64,000 nt of DNA, taken from the NCBI RefSeq assembly GCF_900104925.1, contig NZ_LT629735.1, positions 3,765,001-3,829,000 on the forward strand. The letters are read 5' to 3'. Position 1 is the stretch's first letter; each line of letters starts with the position of its first letter. The notes beneath the pieces were generated by a model. It ran no database searches and was not told the DNA's origin. It saw nothing but the letters and a program-made list of their open reading frames with translations. Of this stretch, positions 52,267-62,315 are shown piece after piece. The translations under genes were made by a program, and so were the position numbers. This DNA is from Opitutus sp. GAS368. GTDB taxonomy: Bacteria > Verrucomicrobiota > Verrucomicrobiia > Opitutales > Opitutaceae.

Positions 52267-52267
52267 G

Positions 52268-54067
<1,800 letters not shown>

Positions 54068-54082
54068 CCCCGACCATTCCCC

Positions 54083-55444
54083 GTGTTCAGCTTCCTTTAC
54101 TCCCAGGAAAAGAAAATGCGGCAGAATGCCGCCAACTGGCTGGAGGTGGCGGACCGGGTCTACAGCTTCCGTCGCGACCAGCTGACCGACGTCCAGAACC
54201 AGCGGCTGGTGGGCGCGACCACGGCGGTGAAGCTGCGGCTCAAGGAGAAGGCCGACGTCAGCAAGCTCAAGCTGGCGGTCGAGGCTCTGGAAGGGGTGTT
54301 GCGGGACACGGGCGGCAAGATCTACCCCCAGTCGTCGCTGGTGGAGAACGTCGAGTTTTTCCTGGTCGCGGCCATCGTCATCCTCGGCCTGCGGGCGTAT
54401 TTCATCCAGCCGTTCAAGATCCCGACGAATTCGATGTGGCCGAGCTACTACGGCATGACCTCCGAGGTCTTCAAACCCGGCGAACAGCCCGGGGTGCTGG
54501 GCAAGGCGGCGCGGCTCGCGACGCTGGGGGCGAGCAATTACACGCTGACGGCGCCGGCGGACGGGGAAGTCATGATCCCGGTCTTCGGCAACGGCATAGC
54601 CGCGTATACCGAGAAACCGGGGCGCACGATGTGGGTGTTTCCCGCCTTGATGCGCGAATATACGCTCGCGGTCGGTGGGCAACCGGTGCGCGTGACCGCG
54701 CCGGCGGATTGGGCCCAATCAACGGACTTCGGCTTCGAGGATGTGATGGGCAGGACGTTTTTTGGCGGTGATCGCACCGGAATCTATCGCGCGTTCGAAG
54801 CCGCGCGCGGCGCGCGGCAGCTTGAGTCCTCGACCATGCAGGTGACCCTCGGCGCGCGCAGTGGCGAGACGCGTGTTTACTGGGTCCCTACGGGCAAGAT
54901 GGTCCGCAAGGGCGATCCGATCATGTCATTCGACGTCCTGACCGGCGATTTGCTGTTTGTGGACCGGTTCACCTATAATTTCATCGCGCCGGGAGTTGGC
55001 TCGGGGTTTGTGTTCCGGACGGGCAACATCAAGAGCCCAGTCATACAGACTGCCACAGGTGGCGTGAGCCAGTATTACGTGAAGCGGCTGGTGGGCACAC
55101 CTGGTGATACGATCGAAATCAAGGAGCCGGTGCTGTATCGCAACGGCAAGCCGATCGAGGGCTCCGACGCATTTGGCAAGAACGCGCGCCGGGAGGGCTT
55201 GTATCCCGGCTACAGAAATAACACCGCAGGTCCGGTGCTGGGCGACGGCGTGCAGGCCAGCGACGGGATGTTGCCGCTCGGCGGCAAGGTTACCGTGCCG
55301 GCGCATTCCTATTTTGCGCTGGGGGATAATTCGCCCAACAGCCTCGACAGTCGCTTCTGGGGCTTCGTCCCGGACAAGGAAGTCGTGGGGCGGCCGTTGT
55401 TCATCTATTTCCCGCTGACCAGCCGCTGGGGCCCGGCTCGTTGA
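54083..55444 (+). CDS. lepB: Signal peptidase I, enlarged
   Basis: 453 residues from a GTG start. A long cytoplasmic, partly helical N-terminus (1-88) precedes one transmembrane helix (about 91-107). The catalytic Ser is S117 in IPTNSMWPS, and the general-base Lys is K334 in YYVKRLVGTPGD. The late box GDNSPNSLDSRFWGFV is intact. Between Ser and Lys lie 217 residues, against 55 in E. coli, with two beta-rich stretches (about 155-210 and 250-300), so the non-catalytic domain is much larger. It cleaves signal peptides of exported proteins. Confidence 0.93.
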   Translation: MFSFLYSQEKKMRQNAANWLEVADRVYSFRRDQLTDVQNQRLVGATTAVKLRLKEKADVSKLKLAVEALEGVLRDTGGKIYPQSSLVENVEFFLVAAIVILGLRAYFIQPFKIPTNSMWPSYYGMTSEVFKPGEQPGVLGKAARLATLGASNYTLTAPADGEVMIPVFGNGIAAYTEKPGRTMWVFPALMREYTLAVGGQPVRVTAPADWAQSTDFGFEDVMGRTFFGGDRTGIYRAFEAARGARQLESSTMQVTLGARSGETRVYWVPTGKMVRKGDPIMSFDVLTGDLLFVDRFTYNFIAPGVGSGFVFRTGNIKSPVIQTATGGVSQYYVKRLVGTPGDTIEIKEPVLYRNGKPIEGSDAFGKNARREGLYPGYRNNTAGPVLGDGVQASDGMLPLGGKVTVPAHSYFALGDNSPNSLDSRFWGFVPDKEVVGRPLFIYFPLTSRWGPAR

Positions 55445-55452
55445 GGCGGGCG

Positions 55453-55533
55453 AACTTAAGTTCTTAGGTTTATTATCCGCACAATATATATTATGTCTAT
55501 AATATATCTACGCTGGAATGCAGTCACTTAAGT
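55453..55533. other. AT-rich nested palindrome between convergent lepB and oleB
   Basis: An AT-only hairpin with 9-bp arms, ATATATTAT-GTCT-ATAATATAT (55486-55507), is framed by AACTTAAGTT (55453-55462) and ACTTAAGT (55526-55533). It contrasts sharply with the GC-rich surroundings. A terminator for both genes is one reading, but T-runs are short. Confidence 0.55.
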
Positions 55534-56405
55534 CACGTTAGAAACGCATCAATCTCCCGCAGGCATTCCTGCCCCGCATCCTCGAGCACATAGTGCCCCG
55601 CTTCCTCTAGATAGTCGGCATTCGCCCCCGGCAGCAGTACCCGCCACCGGTTGTAGTAGTGCCGGTTGAAGCAAAAGTCCTGGCCACCCCACAGAATCCG
55701 GACCGGGTGGTCGCGCAGCAGGCCCAGCTTTGATTCCACCCCGGCCAAGGCCCGGTCGCTGGCGCTGCCCTTGCCCGACGGGATATCCACTACGAACCGG
55801 TGCGTGGCGATCCGGTTGGCCCAGTTGTCGTAGGGATAAAGGAAGCCGCGCTTCACGTCCGGGGCCAGCGGCTGTGTCACGGACATCCAGGTCGCCGGCC
55901 AAGCAAAGCCGTTAAAACCGCGCACCAGCCACTCGCCGATCACCGGCGCCCGGCACAACTGGATGCGCCACGGCACCACCGTATCGGCAAAAGCGGCCGT
56001 ATTGAGGATGACCACCCGATCGAGCTGCTCCGGCCTGGCCAGCGCCGTGCCCAGCCCGATCGGCCCGCCCCAATCGTGCACGATGAGATGGATTTTCCGC
56101 AGGTTCAGGCTGTCGAGCAGCTCTCGCAGGTTCTTGATGTGCTCGGCCAGCGTATAATCGAAGCCCGGCGGTTTGTCCGACAGCCCGCAGCCCAGATGGT
56201 CCGGCACGATGCAGCGGATCTTCCCGCGCAGCCCCAGCACCAGGTTCCGGTAATAAAACGACCAGGTCGGGTTGCCATGGACCATCACAACGGCCTCGTC
56301 GCCCGACCCCTCGTCCAGGTAGTTCATCATCCCGCGACCGGTATCAAACCGCTTCGGTTCGAACGGATACAGGGTGCGCAGCCAGTCTGGCAGTGGGCTG
56401 CTCAT
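55533..56405 (-). CDS. oleB: Alpha/beta hydrolase, OleB/haloalkane-dehalogenase-like
   Basis: 290 residues. The oxyanion region is VHGNPTWSFYYRN, the nucleophile elbow is VHDWGGPIG with Asp111, and the catalytic His is about residue 271 in EEAGHYVLEDA. An Asp nucleophile plus WGG is the pattern of haloalkane dehalogenases and of OleB, which decarboxylates beta-lactones to olefins. It follows oleA by 1 bp, so OleB is the better call. oleC (beta-lactone synthetase) and oleD (reductase) are not in the window. Confidence 0.8.
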   Translation of the reverse strand: MSSPLPDWLRTLYPFEPKRFDTGRGMMNYLDEGSGDEAVVMVHGNPTWSFYYRNLVLGLRGKIRCIVPDHLGCGLSDKPPGFDYTLAEHIKNLRELLDSLNLRKIHLIVHDWGGPIGLGTALARPEQLDRVVILNTAAFADTVVPWRIQLCRAPVIGEWLVRGFNGFAWPATWMSVTQPLAPDVKRGFLYPYDNWANRIATHRFVVDIPSGKGSASDRALAGVESKLGLLRDHPVRILWGGQDFCFNRHYYNRWRVLLPGANADYLEEAGHYVLEDAGQECLREIDAFLT

Positions 56406-56406
56406 C

Positions 56407-57441
56407 TCACCACTCCACGGCCAGCATCAGGCTGTTGATGCCGCTGCCGATGCCCAGCAGCGCGGCCTTGTGGCCCGGTTTGACCACGCCCCGGTCCACC
56501 GCCAACGCCAAGGCGGTCGGCAGCGCGGCCGACCCGGTGTTGCCGAGGGTTTCAAAGGTCGAGAAGTCCTTCGCCAGGTCCAGCCCTACGGTTTCGTAGA
56601 GCTTCCGGCGGTGCGTGCTGCCCACCTGGTGGCAGATGAAATGGTCCGGCGTCGCGCGATTCCAGCCCGTCTCCTGCTCGAATTTCTGCCAGGTCTCGCG
56701 GGCGACCTCGACACCGGCGACCAGCAGTTGCTCGGAATCCGTCTCCATCTGCAGACCCTGGCCGGACGTATCGCCCTGACAGAGCTCGCTGTGCTGGGTG
56801 GCCGACAGATACGCCCCGGCCAGCAACCGGTGCTTGGGGCCGGCCGGCAGCAGGTCCTCGTGGCACACGATCGCGGCCACGGCCCCCGATCCGATGGTCA
56901 GGTTGGCGAAGAACGGCTTGATCTCGTTCCGGTTCAGCGGCGCCGTCAGCAGGTGCTGCACGGTCTGTTCCACCAGCGGCCGGCCGTTCTCGCCCGCCAC
57001 GACCATGCCGCACTTGATCTGGCCGGAGTCGATCATCGCCCCGAGCGTCACGAGGCCGTTGAGAAAACCGAGACAGGCGTTCAACAGGTCGAAAATCTGG
57101 CAGGAGGCGCCCAACCCGATCTTGTGGTGCGCGAACGACGCCGTCGCCGGCTCGAGCATGTCGCGCGACACGGCACAATGGATGAACACTTCCACCTGCT
57201 CCGCCTTCAGACCCGAGCGCTGCAGGACCGCTTTGCCGGCCTTGGCGCTGGCGTCGGACGGCTTCGTGCCCGCCGGCCACTGGCGGCGCTCCCGGATGCC
57301 CGTCATGAGCTCGAGGCGCCCGGCCGGCAGTTTCAGGCGCTCATACAGCGGCCGCAGGCGTTCCTCGATCGAGGCCGAGGTCCAGGTCTCCTCCGGCAGC
57401 ACCGTGGCCAGGGACTCAATGCAAACATGGGCGAATTTCAT
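56407..57441 (-). CDS. oleA: OleA-like thiolase-fold acyl-CoA condensing enzyme
   Basis: 344 residues. The catalytic Cys is C123 in LLNACLGFLNG, His is H271 in ICHQVGSTHR, and Asn is N301 in LGNTGSAALP. VSRDMLEPATAS carries Glu97, matching the Glu that in OleA reaches into the partner's active site and separates OleA from FabH. OleA joins two fatty acyl chains head-to-head to a beta-keto acid. The ATG at 57441 is chosen; an ATG at 57462 lies in a hairpin repeat. Confidence 0.85.
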   Translation of the reverse strand: MKFAHVCIESLATVLPEETWTSASIEERLRPLYERLKLPAGRLELMTGIRERRQWPAGTKPSDASAKAGKAVLQRSGLKAEQVEVFIHCAVSRDMLEPATASFAHHKIGLGASCQIFDLLNACLGFLNGLVTLGAMIDSGQIKCGMVVAGENGRPLVEQTVQHLLTAPLNRNEIKPFFANLTIGSGAVAAIVCHEDLLPAGPKHRLLAGAYLSATQHSELCQGDTSGQGLQMETDSEQLLVAGVEVARETWQKFEQETGWNRATPDHFICHQVGSTHRRKLYETVGLDLAKDFSTFETLGNTGSAALPTALALAVDRGVVKPGHKAALLGIGSGINSLMLAVEW

Positions 57442-57451
57442 TCGCAAAATT

Positions 57452-57528
57452 CCAAAGGCCAATGACCAAACGCCAAACTGCTTCCGACGGACTTCATTTT
57501 GGCGTTTGGGCTTTGGCCTTTGGCGTTT
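57452..57528. repeat. CCAAAGGCCAA/TTTGGCCTTTGG hairpin
   Basis: CCAAAGGCCAATGACCAAAC at the left and GTTTGGGCTTTGGCCTTTGG at the right. It lies between the enoyl reductase and oleA and encodes the last dozen residues and the stop of the reductase. Confidence 0.85.
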
Positions 57529-58333
57529 CCGGTCTCATCGCCAGCCGGATGATGTCCTTGTCGAAGAAATTGGAACCCAGCCCGGCGTCGACGACCAGCG
57601 TCGTGCCGTTCAGGCCGCTGCTCCGCTCGCTGAGCAGGAACAGCGTGGCGTTGGCCACCTCCTGAGTGTCGAGATTGCGCTTCCGGAAGGTCAGCTTCTC
57701 GGCGTAAAGGTAGCTCTCGAGGTAGCCCGGGATGCCGGCCGACGCGCTGGTCTTGAGCGGTCCCGCCCCGATCACGTTGAAGCGCACGTCGCTGTCGGCG
57801 CTGAACGACTTGGCCAGGAAGCGGCTGCTCGACTCCAGCGCGGCCTTGATCGGCCCCATGTAGCCGTAGTTGTCCGGCGTAACCTGGAGCGACGAGATGC
57901 CGATGGTCACGACCGACGCGTTGCGCGCCAGGTGCGGCTTCAGGGCGTTGGCGAGCTCGACCAGCGAGAAGGCCGAGATGGCCGTGGCCTGCAGGAAATC
58001 CTTCCGCTTCGTGCCGTGAAATGGCTTGAAGCCCTCGCTGTAGTTGGCGAAGGCGATCGAGTGCACGACGCCTTGCAGCGGTGCGAAGCCCGCCGCGGCG
58101 ACCTCGGCCGCCAGCTTCTCGCAGGCGCCCTCTTGCTCGACGTCGCAGATAAAGATGGGCTTGCCGGCCAGCAGCGTCTCGAGCGATTTCTTCCGGGCCT
58201 CGGAGCGGACGCTGCAGACGACGCGGGCGCCCTGCTCCTCCAGCGACTTGGCGATGAACCAGGCTACGCTCTTCTTGTTGGCGACGCCCATCACGAGGAA
58301 GGTCTTGCCCGAAACCTGGAGGAAGTCGCTCAT
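57494..58333 (-). CDS. fabI: Enoyl-ACP reductase, FabI type
   Basis: 279 residues, a short-chain-dehydrogenase fold with FabI features: VMGVANKKSVAWFIAKSL (NADH site), SIAFANYSEG, and the catalytic Y156-x6-K163 in DNYGYMGPIKAALE. VVDAGLGSNF replaces the usual VDGGY end. It reduces the 2,3 double bond of enoyl-ACP. The C-terminal tail (RPETPKAKAQTPK) is encoded by a repeat hairpin (57452-57528). The start overlaps the dehydratase stop (ATGA), so both are coupled. Confidence 0.9.
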   Translation of the reverse strand: MSDFLQVSGKTFLVMGVANKKSVAWFIAKSLEEQGARVVCSVRSEARKKSLETLLAGKPIFICDVEQEGACEKLAAEVAAAGFAPLQGVVHSIAFANYSEGFKPFHGTKRKDFLQATAISAFSLVELANALKPHLARNASVVTIGISSLQVTPDNYGYMGPIKAALESSSRFLAKSFSADSDVRFNVIGAGPLKTSASAGIPGYLESYLYAEKLTFRKRNLDTQEVANATLFLLSERSSGLNGTTLVVDAGLGSNFFDKDIIRLAMRPETPKAKAQTPK

Positions 58334-58776
58334 GCAGTGGTAACCTGGCCGTCGGGTTTCTTCCACGCGACGGAGAAATCGACGTTCATCACGCGTTTGT
58401 CGCCATTCTTCATGCTGCCGGCCATGAAATGGAAATCGCCCATCGTCTCCTTGCGCCGCACCTCGATGGTGACGGTGTCGCCGGGATAGACCGGCAGGCG
58501 GAAGCGGACGTCGCTCACCTTGGTGAGGAGTGGCACCCCGCCCTGCCCGCCCGGGGCGTTCAGGAGCTTGGCCATGAGCAGTGCACCGGTCTGGAACACC
58601 GCCTCGCACAGCAGCACGCCGGGCGTGATGGGCGCGCCGGGATAGTGTCCTTGGTAGAAATACTCGTCGGCCCGCCAGGTGCGTTTGGCCACCAGCACCT
58701 CGCCGTCGTGCGAGACGATTTCGTCCACGAACAGGAACGGCGGGCGGTGCGGGATGAGTTTTTCGACTTCGGTCAT
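58330..58776 (-). CDS. 3-hydroxyacyl-ACP dehydratase, FabZ/FabA-like hot-dog protein
   Basis: 148 residues. IPHRPPFLFVDEI near the start and the catalytic pair in FYQGHYPGAPITPGVLLCEA (His44, Glu58) are diagnostic. The C-terminal half has the VRFRLPVYPGDTVTIEV strand of FabZ-like dehydratases. It would dehydrate 3-hydroxyacyl-ACP before FabI acts, or leave a double bond in place for polyene products. It is coupled to fabI by a 4-bp overlap. The ATG at 58776 is the family start. Confidence 0.88.
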   Translation of the reverse strand: MTEVEKLIPHRPPFLFVDEIVSHDGEVLVAKRTWRADEYFYQGHYPGAPITPGVLLCEAVFQTGALLMAKLLNAPGGQGGVPLLTKVSDVRFRLPVYPGDTVTIEVRRKETMGDFHFMAGSMKNGDKRVMNVDFSVAWKKPDGQVTTA

Positions 58777-58829
58777 GGAAGATTCAGCAGGATGCAGAGG
58801 GCACAGGGATAAAGGGTGGTCTCCATGGC

Positions 58830-60281
58830 TCAGGCGGTGGCGCCCACGGCGGCGCGTTTCCGGGCGGCGAGGGCTTTGTCGATCTGGTTGGCGACGATGA
58901 CGCCGTAATTGATGGTGCCCAACCAGCCCGACATGATGATGCCGACCGAACCGGCGTGGTAGAGCCCGGGCAGCTGCGCCGGCAGATCCATCGAGACCTT
59001 CAGGCCCTCGAATTTCGTGCCGAACGACGTGCCGGCCCAGTGGCGCGTGTAGCGCTCGATCGTGCGCGGGGTCGCGGCCTCCTTCCACTCGATCTTGCCG
59101 CGCACGTCGGGAATGTATTTTTCCAGCGCGGCGATCGACTCGTCGATCAGGCGCTGTTTCTCCACGACATACTGTTCCGGTGTCAGGTTGTTCCAGTCGT
59201 CATACTTCGCATTGATCGAGACGACGACGGTGTAGCGGTCCGAGCCCGGGCGCGTGTCCGGGTAATACATCGAGAACGTCCGGCTGGTCGTGTGCAGGTC
59301 GACCAGCTTCTCGCTCGAGAAGACCGGTTCCTCCGAGGTGAACACCAGGTCGCCGATGTGTGGGAGGGTCTCGCCTTTCCGGATGCCGAGGTAGACCTGG
59401 CAGGAGCTGCTGTTGACGCGGACGGCCTTGGTCTGCGCCACGAACTCGGGCGGGAAGCTCTCCGCGCCCGCGAGCCGCAGCACGGTGTTCTTGATGTTGG
59501 AATTGGACAGGACGATGTCGCAGCGGATGGTGCGGCCGTTGGCGACGACCCCGGTGACCTGCTTCCGGCCGTCGCGCTCCTCGGTGAGGATCTTCTCGAC
59601 GACGACGTGCTTGCGCACCTCCACGCCGCTGGCCTTGAGCTCGGCGCCCATCTTCTTGATCAGCACGTCGGAGCCGCCCTGGAAGGTGTAGACGCCCTTG
59701 CTCATGAAGTTCGAGAACACGATGCCGAACGTGATCGCCGGGTCGTCCAGCGTGGAGCCGTTGGCGTAGGCGATCGGCTCCATCAGCAGGCGCTGCACGT
59801 CATCCCGCCCCGGGAAATAGCGGGCGAACATCTGGCCGGTCGTTTCCTGGCTGTTGTCGTAGAAGTTCATCGCCCGGAGGTCGGTGAAGAAGCGTTCGAC
59901 GGTCTCGGCCGGGACCTTGAATTTATCGACCAGCTGGCGCGTGAAGTCCTCGCGGTCGAAGGTCGTGTCGATCGAGAACTGCGGATTGATGAACCGCACG
60001 CCCTTCAGCTGGACGATGGAGTTGGCGATGTCCTGGCTCCAGTATTTGCGGATGGATTTGATCATCCCGATCGGGAAACCGTGCAGGGAAATGTCGAAGA
60101 TATGGCCGCCCTTCCGTGTGAACCAGGTGGCGAGGCCGCCGAGCTGGTAATGGTGCTCCAGCAGCAGCACCTTGTGGCCGCATTTGGCCAGGACATTGGC
60201 GCCGGTCAGGCCGCCCAAGCCGCTGCCAATCACCACGATGTCGTAGTGGTCTTCGATTCCTTTGAGCCAGTCGTAAGCCAT
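58830..60281 (-). CDS. Phytoene-desaturase-like FAD oxidoreductase (second of two)
   Basis: 483 residues. The dinucleotide fold is [20 protein letters not shown] (residues about 15-34) followed by [16 protein letters not shown], as in CrtI/CrtN and related FAD-dependent desaturases and isomerases. The C-terminal FAD motif is in [21 protein letters not shown]. It is clearly homologous to the neighbouring 481-residue enzyme, but only moderately similar. No carotenoid synthesis genes accompany the pair. With ACP, ketosynthase and dehydratase they more likely act on acyl chains. Confidence 0.85.
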   Translation of the reverse strand: MAYDWLKGIEDHYDIVVIGSGLGGLTGANVLAKCGHKVLLLEHHYQLGGLATWFTRKGGHIFDISLHGFPIGMIKSIRKYWSQDIANSIVQLKGVRFINPQFSIDTTFDREDFTRQLVDKFKVPAETVERFFTDLRAMNFYDNSQETTGQMFARYFPGRDDVQRLLMEPIAYANGSTLDDPAITFGIVFSNFMSKGVYTFQGGSDVLIKKMGAELKASGVEVRKHVVVEKILTEERDGRKQVTGVVANGRTIRCDIVLSNSNIKNTVLRLAGAESFPPEFVAQTKAVRVNSSSCQVYLGIRKGETLPHIGDLVFTSEEPVFSSEKLVDLHTTSRTFSMYYPDTRPGSDRYTVVVSINAKYDDWNNLTPEQYVVEKQRLIDESIAALEKYIPDVRGKIEWKEAATPRTIERYTRHWAGTSFGTKFEGLKVSMDLPAQLPGLYHAGSVGIIMSGWLGTINYGVIVANQIDKALAARKRAAVGATA

Positions 60282-60337
60282 GCGAGCCGCCCAATCAAGT
60301 TTGGCGCCCGGGAAAGCGCAACGCGGAATTGTGGATG

Positions 60338-60420
60338 GGTGGAGCCCACGCTCCGCGTGGGCTTAACCTGCGCGGAGCGCAGGTTCCACCTACGGCGGCG
60401 AAGGGACTCGCCGCCCTACC
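60338..60420. repeat. Compound palindrome between the two FAD oxidoreductase genes
   Basis: Two joined units: GGTGGAGCCCACGCTCCGCG...TTCCACC, and TACGGCGGCGAAGGGACTCG...CCGCCCTACC. The right end contains the TAG stop of the upstream oxidoreductase gene. Confidence 0.85.
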
Positions 60421-61861
60421 CTTTGGCCTGCAGCACGTGGTAATTGGCCATCGAAATCCCGCTCAACATGGCGCCGACGATGCCCAGGAAGCCCTGGTCG
60501 GTGCCGCACAGGTAGAGGTTCTGCAAGTGGGTCCGCCCGTTGCGGATTTTGTGCGGGGCGCCGTAAATCGCGCCGTTCAGATGGCCGGTGAACTTCCGGA
60601 TCGTGCGGGGCGTGAACATGTCGGTTGTGAGCTGCGCTTTGGCCAGTACGTCATCGCTCACCGCCGGCAGGAAGCGCCGCGCGCTGGTCACGGCCGCGGC
60701 GAACCAGCGTTTTTTGTCGGCCTGATACTGCTCCTCCGGCAGGTGCGCCCAGCGGTCGTAATTGGCCAGGCAAGTGACGCGGAAGAGGCCCTCGGGCAGC
60801 TGCGCGCCGGCGAAATCGAAATTGTTGGGCAGGCAGATGACGCCGCTGCGGATGTCGACTTGCTCCTTTGCCTGCGCATACTCGAAGCGGGCGGAGTCGT
60901 TGAAGAAGATGATCGTGTCGTCGCCCCATCCCCACTCCGCCGGCTGGCGGTTGAACACGCTGATGGTCTCGATGAACGAGAGTTGGCCGACGTTCTGTAG
61001 GTCGGGGTTTATCCCCGACGGGTCGAGCGTTAAGCCCGACCTACATAGGGCCATCGTTTCCGGGTAGCCGATGGAGGAGATGACATGGCCGGCGGTAATC
61101 TCCGTGCCGTCGTCGAGCAGCAGCCGGGCCGCCCGGCCCTGCTCCTCGATGATCCGTTGCACGCCGCATTTCATCCGGCGCTCGCCGCCGGCCGAGCGGA
61201 ACTTGTCGAGCAGCACGCGGATGATGACGCGCACGCCCTCCAGCGGCCGGGCGAAGCCCTCGAGGTAGAGCGCCTTGAACATGATGACGAACTGGCCGAA
61301 CTCCATGTCCCGCTCCTGGGCGCTGCCGTAATACATCACCGGGCAGAAGATCATGTCGGTCAGCAACGGGTCGGTGATGTGGCGGCCGACCACCTCGCGC
61401 GCCGACAGCGGCTGGGCGTCGAGCGAAACATCGTCGTAGGTCTTCACGAGCCCGACCAGCCGGCGCCACCCGTCGGCCTGGACCGGAAACTTGGCGGCGA
61501 CCTCGGCGTCGAGCACCGCGAAGTCGTTGGTGAACTTCAGCGTCGTCTCGCCGCGCGGACCGAACGAGACCCTCGATTGCTTCTGCGGGCAGAGCGCGAA
61601 TTCCTCGCGCTCGATGCGGAGCTGGCGCAGCAGCTTGCCGAGCGGCGTGCCCTTCACGCCGGGCGCCACGTAGTTGGTCATGGCGTGGAGGCCGACGTCA
61701 TATTTGCGGCCACCGAGGCTGTAGAAGCTGTTCAGGCCGCCGGGCGCGTTATGGCGCTCGAAGATGCAGACTTTCCGGCCGAAATGGGCCAGCCGTATGC
61801 CCGCGGCGAGTCCGGACATGCCGGCGCCGATGATGGCAACGTCGTAGTGGGAGTCCTTCAT
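60416..61861 (-). CDS. Phytoene-desaturase-like FAD oxidoreductase (first of two)
   Basis: 481 residues. The fold begins DVAIIGAGMSGLAAGIRLAH and continues CIFERHNAPGGLNSFY, the Rossmann and second GG motif of CrtI-like enzymes. The C-terminal FAD site is in NLYLCGTDQGFLGIVGAMLS. Residues about 272-288 (CRSGLTLDPSGINPDLQ) are encoded by an in-frame TGTAG palindrome, and removing them joins ETMAL to NVGQLSF. The stop is supplied by the next palindrome. Position between ACP and dehydratase genes argues for an acyl-chain substrate. Confidence 0.85.
   Translation of the reverse strand: MKDSHYDVAIIGAGMSGLAAGIRLAHFGRKVCIFERHNAPGGLNSFYSLGGRKYDVGLHAMTNYVAPGVKGTPLGKLLRQLRIEREEFALCPQKQSRVSFGPRGETTLKFTNDFAVLDAEVAAKFPVQADGWRRLVGLVKTYDDVSLDAQPLSAREVVGRHITDPLLTDMIFCPVMYYGSAQERDMEFGQFVIMFKALYLEGFARPLEGVRVIIRVLLDKFRSAGGERRMKCGVQRIIEEQGRAARLLLDDGTEITAGHVISSIGYPETMALCRSGLTLDPSGINPDLQNVGQLSFIETISVFNRQPAEWGWGDDTIIFFNDSARFEYAQAKEQVDIRSGVICLPNNFDFAGAQLPEGLFRVTCLANYDRWAHLPEEQYQADKKRWFAAAVTSARRFLPAVSDDVLAKAQLTTDMFTPRTIRKFTGHLNGAIYGAPHKIRNGRTHLQNLYLCGTDQGFLGIVGAMLSGISMANYHVLQAKG
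60996..61045. repeat. TGTAG-ended palindrome inserted in frame in a CrtI-like gene
   Basis: TGTAGGTCGGGGTTTATCCC at the left and GTTAAGCCCGACCTACA at the right, about 50 bp. The coding frame passes through it uninterrupted and gains about 17 codons. Confidence 0.9.
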
Positions 61862-61872
61862 GCGCTATTTTT

Positions 61873-61981
61873 GAGACAGTTGGGACACAGAGGACACTGA
61901 GACGAAGCAAGAGGCCACCGAGAAATACCGGCCATGCCTTGCTCGGTGAACTCTTTTCTTTCTCCGTGCACTCCGTGTCTA
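61873..61981. repeat. GACACAGAGGACACTGAG-type inverted repeat
   Basis: The left arm GGGACACAGAGGACACTGAG and the right arm TTTCTCCGTGCACTCCGTGTCT pair imperfectly, with an inner pair CACCGAGAAA/CTCGGTG. It lies between the ACP and first oxidoreductase genes. Confidence 0.7.
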
Positions 61982-61992
61982 AAATCGGGAAT

Positions 61993-62025
61993 AAAAAAAG
62001 GCGGGATCAGTGATCCCGCCCTACA
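61993..62025 (-). terminator. Terminator-like hairpin after the ACP gene
   Basis: On the minus strand GGCGGGATCACTGATCCCGCC is followed by seven T, 21 bp after the ACP stop. The hairpin is a TGTAG-family palindrome. If active it would separate ketosynthase-ACP from the six downstream genes, or attenuate the operon. Confidence 0.7.
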
Positions 62026-62045
62026 AAATCAGGCGAAGCCCAAGC

Positions 62046-62300
62046 TCAGGCCTTGGTGGCGAACTTCGGGGTCAGGTATTCCGCGCAGCTCTCCAGCGAG
62101 GCGAGGTGCGAATAGTCGGCCTCGGGCACCTCGATGCCGTGGCGCTTGCGGAGTTCCATGACGATGTCGAGGAAGTCCATCGAATCCAGCTGCAGCTGGT
62201 CGCGCAGCTTGATCTCCGGCTTGATGGCCGTGAGGTCCTCGTCCGGGGCGATATCGGAGATGATGTCGATAACCAGCTTCTTGCAGTCGTCTTTCGTCAT
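62046..62300 (-). CDS. Acyl carrier protein
   Basis: 84 residues. The phosphopantetheine site is QLQLDSMDFLDIVMELRKRH with Ser40 in LDSMDF. The helix pattern before and after fits an ACP, but the sequence differs from housekeeping AcpP (DSLDT-EL-VM), which suggests a dedicated carrier. It lies 15 bp after the ketosynthase gene. Confidence 0.9.
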   Translation of the reverse strand: MTKDDCKKLVIDIISDIAPDEDLTAIKPEIKLRDQLQLDSMDFLDIVMELRKRHGIEVPEADYSHLASLESCAEYLTPKFATKA

Positions 62301-62315
62301 GATGTGTGGGCAGAG

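Noticed and set aside
58830-61861. The two CrtI-like genes as a carotenoid pathway
   Set aside because: No phytoene synthase, cyclase or prenyl-diphosphate synthase is nearby, and both genes lie between ACP and fatty-acid-type enzymes.
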